Assembly (NCBI RefSeq): GCF_000717345.1
Contig: NZ_JNZA01000019.1
Coordinates: forward strand, 1-64,000
Length of the DNA stretch: 64,000 bases
Source: Streptomyces lydicus
Lineage (GTDB): Bacteria; Actinomycetota; Actinomycetes; Streptomycetales; Streptomycetaceae
Direction of reading: 5' to 3'
Shown piece by piece: positions 63,513 to 64,000 of the stretch; within the stretch, counting starts at the first letter, position 1; each line of letters begins with the position of its first letter. A model generated the notes under the pieces. That model worked only from the letters and a program-made list of their open reading frames with translations, was not told the origin of the DNA and did no database searches. A program made the translations under genes and the position numbers.

Positions 63513-64000
63513 TCAGGCCGTCAGCGGCTGCCCCGCTTTTCTCGTCTCACGGTTGAGCGCCTTCAGCGCGGCGGCGTGGATCTCCGAGAAGCTGGGGAAC
63601 GGTTGGATCGTGTCGCGCAGCACGTCGAGTGGGACGCGGGCGCGGATCGCCAGCGTGGCCTGCTGCATCCACTCCCCCGCGTCGGGGCCGAGCGCGTAGG
63701 CGCCGGTCAGCCGTGCACCGTCGCTGAGCAGTGTCATGAAGCCGTTCGAGTCGGCGTAGGCGTGTGTGTAGGTGGCTGTCTTGGGGATTTCCGTAAGCCG
63801 TGCGGTCGCGCTGAACCGAGCCTCGGTGGCGCCTACCGCAGCGGCCTGCGGATCGGTGTAGGTGACACGCGGGACCGCCTCGTAATGGGCTTCGCGGGGC
63901 TCGCCGAGGATGTTCGACGTGACGACCTCGCCCTGGTACTCGCCGACGTGCGTCAGAGGCCAGATGCCGGTGACATCACCGACCGCCCACAACCGCTCCC
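63513..64000 (-). CDS. FAD/NAD(P) disulfide oxidoreductase, C-terminal part (cut by window end)
   Basis: Only the last 160 or so residues are in the window; the gene continues beyond 64000. It begins inside the FAD-contact region LWAVGDVTGIWPLTHVGEY and then has the dimerisation domain: VTYTDPQAAAVGATEARF, GFMTLLSD, GAYALGPDAGEWMQQATLAI and TIQPFPSFSEIH. This is the dihydrolipoamide dehydrogenase / mercuric reductase superfamily. The N-terminal redox cysteines, needed to tell the members apart, are outside the window. Confidence 0.87.
   Translation of the reverse strand, partial: ERLWAVGDVTGIWPLTHVGEYQGEVVTSNILGEPREAHYEAVPRVTYTDPQAAAVGATEARFSATARLTEIPKTATYTHAYADSNGFMTLLSDGARLTGAYALGPDAGEWMQQATLAIRARVPLDVLRDTIQPFPSFSEIHAAALKALNRETRKAGQPLTA

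Overview
The window is about 64 kb of high-GC actinomycete DNA, most likely from Streptomyces or a close relative. Evidence for this is the strong GC bias at third codon positions, many GTG/TTG starts, many 1-4 bp stop/start overlaps (ATGA, GTGA, TTGA) and several copies of a short GC-rich palindromic repeat of a kind I associate with Streptomyces. I saw no rRNA, tRNA, CRISPR array or intact insertion sequence.

Region 1 (36-27859, all + strand) is one long co-directional surface-glycan locus. It encodes an initiating sugar-phosphate transferase, an AlgD-type nucleotide-sugar 6-dehydrogenase, three glycosyltransferases, two Wzz-like chain-length proteins with degenerate ATPase-like tails, an asparagine synthetase-like amidotransferase, a two-domain oxidoreductase, a heparinase II/III-type lyase, a secreted beta-helix lipoprotein, a Wzy-like polymerase and a Wzx-like flippase. 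It also carries a sugar-tailoring set: zinc-motif C-methyltransferase, nucleotidyltransferase, PIG-L deacetylase, epimerase, DUF4910 M28-like protein, pyruvyltransferase, RmlC-like epimerase and class III aminotransferase. Together these predict a Wzx/Wzy-type exopolysaccharide containing uronate and amino sugar with pyruvyl groups, plus enzymes able to cut or epimerise it. Three genes carry the palindromic repeat in frame.

Region 2 (27872-38119) is a mixed zone: a PAP2 phosphatase, an isolated AbiTii-like membrane protein, an NCS1 permease with a cysteine-rich tail, a polytopic membrane protein, a four-gene minus-strand operon (Mo-cofactor/cytochrome b protein, membrane protein, internally deleted DUF2064 protein, methyltransferase) and a decayed SDR gene.

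Region 3 (38590-56211) contains two paralogous ferredoxin / ferredoxin reductase / P450 cassettes in opposite orientation, the second with an added zinc alcohol dehydrogenase. Between them lie a DUF1003 protein, a VOC protein, a redox-signalling operon (response regulator fused to a thioredoxin-reductase-like enzyme, cyclic-nucleotide-domain histidine kinase, UBP-type zinc finger), a small Gly/Arg/Tyr-repeat protein, a GH15 glucoamylase/trehalase, an HdeD-like membrane protein that looks frameshifted, and a DAG-kinase-like protein.

Region 4 (56212-64000) has a frameshifted helical ORF, a cupin, two NmrA-like NAD(P)-binding proteins, a TetR regulator with two near-identical operators facing a SnoaL-like gene, a conserved hypothetical, degenerate ArsR and DUF5519-like genes, and the C-terminal part of a flavin disulfide oxidoreductase cut by the window end.
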